From: Pseudomonas leptonychotis
GTDB lineage: Bacteria > Pseudomonadota > Gammaproteobacteria > Pseudomonadales > Pseudomonadaceae
DNA length: 64,000 bases
Assembly (NCBI RefSeq): GCF_004920405.1
Contig: NZ_RFLV01000002.1
Coordinates: forward strand, 186,001 to 250,000
Direction: 5' to 3'
The translations under genes were made by a program, and so were the position numbers. Shown one piece after another: positions 63,453 through 64,000 of this stretch (positions are counted from its first letter, which is position 1; each line of letters starts with the position of its first letter). The notes beneath the pieces are model-generated. The model was given only the letters and a program-made list of their open reading frames with translations, did no database searches and was not told where the DNA came from.

Positions 63453-64000
63453 TCACGCCGCCACCCCAGCCGCGCTACGGCCACTGATGCGCCGCGACAG
63501 GCGATCAAAGTACAGGTAAATCACCGGTGTGGTGAACAGCGTCAGCACCTGGCTGAGTAACAGCCCGCCGACCATCACCAACCCCAATGGCTGACGCAGT
63601 TCGGCCCCGGAGCCGGTGGCCAGCATCAGCGGAATCGCGCCAAACAGCGCCGCCAAAGTGGTCATCAAAATTGGCCGAAAACGCAGCAGCGCCGCCTGGT
63701 AGATCGCCGCCTCAGGCGCCATGCCCTGATTGCGTTCGGCGTCGAGGGCGAAATCGATCATCATGATCGCGTTCTTCTTAACGATGCCGATCAGCAAGAT
63801 GATGCCGATGATTGCAATCAGCCCTAGCTCGTTGCCGCTAATCAGCAACGCCAGCAGCGCACCAACACCGGCCGAGGGTAAGGTGGAAAGAATGGTGATC
63901 GGGTGGATATAGCTCTCGTAGAGCACCCCGAGCACGATGTACATGGTGACGATGGCCGCCAGAATCAGCAGCAAGGTGCTCGACAAGGACGCGCGGAAAG
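63453..64000 (-). CDS. muxB: MuxB-like RND transporter (C-terminal part only)
   Basis: The last 182 codons of an RND permease run off the right edge. The visible part carries the last five or so membrane helices: [34 protein letters not shown] (TM10 lysine pair), [22 protein letters not shown] and [14 protein letters not shown]. It is similar to the C-terminus of muxC, as expected for the paired MdtB/MdtC-type subunits. The translation shown starts within the gene; no start codon is in view. Confidence 0.9.
   Translation of the reverse strand, partial: FRASLSSTLLLILAAIVTMYIVLGVLYESYIHPITILSTLPSAGVGALLALLISGNELGLIAIIGIILLIGIVKKNAIMMIDFALDAERNQGMAPEAAIYQAALLRFRPILMTTLAALFGAIPLMLATGSGAELRQPLGLVMVGGLLLSQVLTLFTTPVIYLYFDRLSRRISGRSAAGVAA

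Overview
The window is a piece of a Pseudomonas chromosome. Three blocks have the gene content and order known from that genus: purB-hflD-mnmA-icd-cspD-clpS-clpA-infA-bpt-aat-trxB-ftsK-lolA-rarA-serS-cysG, gacA-uvrC-pgsA-tRNA, and mexS/mexT-mexE-mexF-oprN. A species cannot be named from this sequence alone. No insertion sequence, prophage, integron or CRISPR array was seen. The repeats present are REP/REPIN-type palindromes in the mux efflux operon.

Layout. 0-5.4 kb (minus): partial roxA, purB, an EamA transporter, hflD, mnmA and a Nudix hydrolase. 5.4-13 kb: icd with a palindrome-rich promoter, cspD, clpS-clpA, infA, bpt, aat and trxB; clpS, clpA, bpt and aat together make the bacterial N-degron pathway. 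13-24 kb: ftsK-lolA-rarA-crcB-serS, cysG, the tusDCBE sulfur relay (which supplies MnmA, encoded 18 kb away) with ybiB, and yccA. 24-28.4 kb: four tRNA genes (Ser-UGA, Gly-GCC, Cys-GCA, Leu-UAA) around gacA-uvrC-pgsA. 28.4-33.7 kb: ugd, galU, two VOC proteins, gor and a TRIC-family membrane protein. At 33.74 kb lies a 28-bp chromosome-dimer-resolution site (dif). 33.8-42.1 kb: the MexS/MexT-controlled MexEF-OprN efflux locus. 42.2-49.8 kb: a three-gene cyclic-di-GMP signalling operon. 50-58.5 kb: a small membrane protein, an HlyD/DUF2955 efflux pair, a retropepsin-like protein, katG, two unknown small genes, dsbB and an orphan TRAP solute-binding protein behind a sigma-54 promoter. 58.6-64 kb (minus): opmB, muxC and partial muxB of the MuxABC-OpmB pump.

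The strongest non-gene observation is that this is the replication terminus. The dif-like sequence matches E. coli dif at 25 of 28 positions. Every GGGNAGGG (E. coli-type KOPS) octamer found by eye, three to its left and six to its right, points toward it. The gene for FtsK, which reads KOPS and activates XerCD at dif, lies 18 kb away. Other points worth a look are an in-frame REPIN forming the start of opmB, a REPIN of a second sequence type between muxB and muxC, tandem TGTAG/CTACA palindromes before icd, inverted repeats tying the -35 box to the start site of two tRNA promoters, and a tRNA-Ser relic. No wholly new gene system could be demonstrated; the three-gene c-di-GMP cassette is the closest candidate for uncharacterised biology.
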